Shown here one piece after another: positions 42,224-42,819 of a stretch of DNA of 42,819 nucleotides. The number at the start of each line of letters is the position of its first letter. Position 1 is the stretch's first letter. A model generated the notes under the pieces. The model searched no databases and was not told the DNA's origin. It worked only from the letters and a program-made list of their open reading frames with translations. Origin of the DNA: Gemmatimonadota bacterium. GTDB lineage: Bacteria; Gemmatimonadota; Gemmatimonadetes; Longimicrobiales; Gaopeijiaceae. Position numbers and translations under genes: made by a program. Location of the stretch: assembly GCA_029262115.1 (NCBI GenBank), contig JAJCZZ010000029.1, positions 1 to 42,819 on the forward strand, written 5' to 3'.

Positions 42224-42543
42224 GTTAGGCGAAACGGGTCAGCGCCTCCAGAATGCCGGTGCCGAGCGAAGCCTTGGGGTGGGACTGGGACGGTTGAGGT
42301 AGGAACCGCCACCCCGGTCCCCGAAAAAGGGAAAACTGGACCCCCACCGCCCTTCCCCCGGCAATTGGCGGGGGCGTGGTTCGCGGGGGAGCGTCGGGGG
42401 ACCGGGGTAGGCTACCGGTGTCCTCGGAATGGATGCGGAGTGGAGGACCGAGCGTCGGCTTCTCTCGGCTCGTCATGACGAGGCCCCGTGAGAATCGGTG
42501 GCGATCAAGCATCGCAGGCGAGCGCTGACCCGCTGCGCCTAAC
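42224..42543. repeat. Inverted repeat pair with GCCTAAC boxes
   Basis: GTTAGGCGAAACGGGTCAGC (from 42224) and the near reverse complement ending GCTGCGCCTAAC (42524-42543) enclose about 280 bases. They match at 17 of 20 positions. Both carry a box identical to the R'' core of integron attC sites, facing outward. Confidence 0.75.
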
Positions 42544-42696
42544 ACACGGGTGCCGCCTGCGCTCGCGGGGCTCGCTCCGGAGAACATGGCCCTCTACCAT
42601 TGTTGGGAGGGTCGGCGGAGCAGTTGGGCTCACGCAGAATCGGTCGGACGGCCTGTATCTGTGCCGGGCCACGTCGGCACCCTATGAACGTTAGCG
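42537..42696 (+). other. attC-like recombination site
   Basis: Ordered boxes resemble an attC site: R'' GCCTAAC (42537-42543), L'' GGGTGCCG (42548-42555), a long self-complementary middle, L' CGGCACCC (42675-42682) and R' GTTAGCG (42690-42696). L''/L' pair perfectly; R''/R' pair over five of seven bases. The spacers (4 and 7 bases) are less regular than usual, so this is tentative. Confidence 0.45.
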
Positions 42697-42819
42697 GACA
42701 TCGGCGACCATGGTGCGGTGAACGAAGGAGCCAGGACGAACGACTTAGGCGCGTGGATTTCGGCCAGGTATCCGAGGGACGGACATGGTTCACGCGACCG
42801 GACGCGGAGGGGCTGGGGA

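Larger units (their letters stand above)
42081..42819. other. Region downstream of the recombinase, possible cassette remains
   Basis: About 740 bases to the window end, with no convincing complete gene. A minus-strand frame ending at 42225 closes with ALTRFA-stop, and a short plus-strand frame ending at 42542 closes with ALTRCA-stop, each stop lying inside a GCCTAAC box. An inverted pair GTTATTGC/GCAATAAC (42151-42158, 42214-42221) lies near the first box. Confidence 0.5.

Overview
The window is high-GC bacterial DNA with dense, often overlapping genes on both strands. The gene families point to Gemmatimonadota or a close relative: PadR-linked ADOP permeases, exported TolB-like propeller/amidohydrolase and S9 peptidase proteins, multihaem cytochromes with TPRs, quinoprotein dehydrogenases paired with small cytochromes, and DUF5777 barrels. 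This placement is an inference from gene content; there is no rRNA or other marker in the window. I saw no tRNA, rRNA or CRISPR array.

Layout. 0.1-2.5 kb: a DUF5777 outer-membrane barrel coupled to a lipoprotein with a CX4CH haem motif (minus), then a small secreted protein. 2.7-5.7 kb: a YtrA-type GntR regulator, ABC ATPase and membrane subunit overlapping end to end behind a perfect palindromic operator. 5.9-6.5 kb: an exported peroxiredoxin read through an in-frame UGA that sits exactly at the catalytic Cys codon, followed by a SECIS-like hairpin; this is very probably a selenoprotein and is the main discovery here. 6.7-8.7 kb: a lipoprotein, a 181-bp MITE and a TlpA/DsbD thiol-disulfide pair. 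8.8-11.4 kb: an S9 peptidase. 11.4-12.6 kb: a gene-free island of tandem repeats and hairpins. 12.6-14.9 kb: an APC permease fused to two UspA domains. 15.2-23.6 kb: PadR, ADOP permease, tetrahaem cytochrome, octahaem-TPR cytochrome and amidase, all one direction and mostly overlapping. 23.6-29.4 kb: TonB-like protein, propeller/amidohydrolase, ProXp-ala-type deacylase and an alpha/beta hydrolase (all minus). 29.5-37.2 kb: two quinoprotein dehydrogenases, a BIG2 lipoprotein, a sigma factor with a tiny partner ORF, an aminotransferase remnant and a cytochrome c. 37.2-39.9 kb: a PIN/DUF6364 toxin-antitoxin pair, a double VOC protein and a MarR-DinB operon. 39.9-42.8 kb: a decayed mobile region with a G-rich tract, a broken formyltransferase, a tyrosine recombinase and attC-like inverted repeats.

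How the parts fit. Much of the window concerns the cell envelope and periplasm: redox enzymes (quinoprotein dehydrogenases feeding c-type cytochromes), thiol chemistry (DsbD passing electrons to a TlpA-like protein and possibly to the Sec peroxiredoxin), peptide breakdown, TonB-type energy transfer and transporters under PadR, GntR and MarR control. The selenoprotein call predicts that selA, selB, selD and tRNA-Sec exist elsewhere in this genome.
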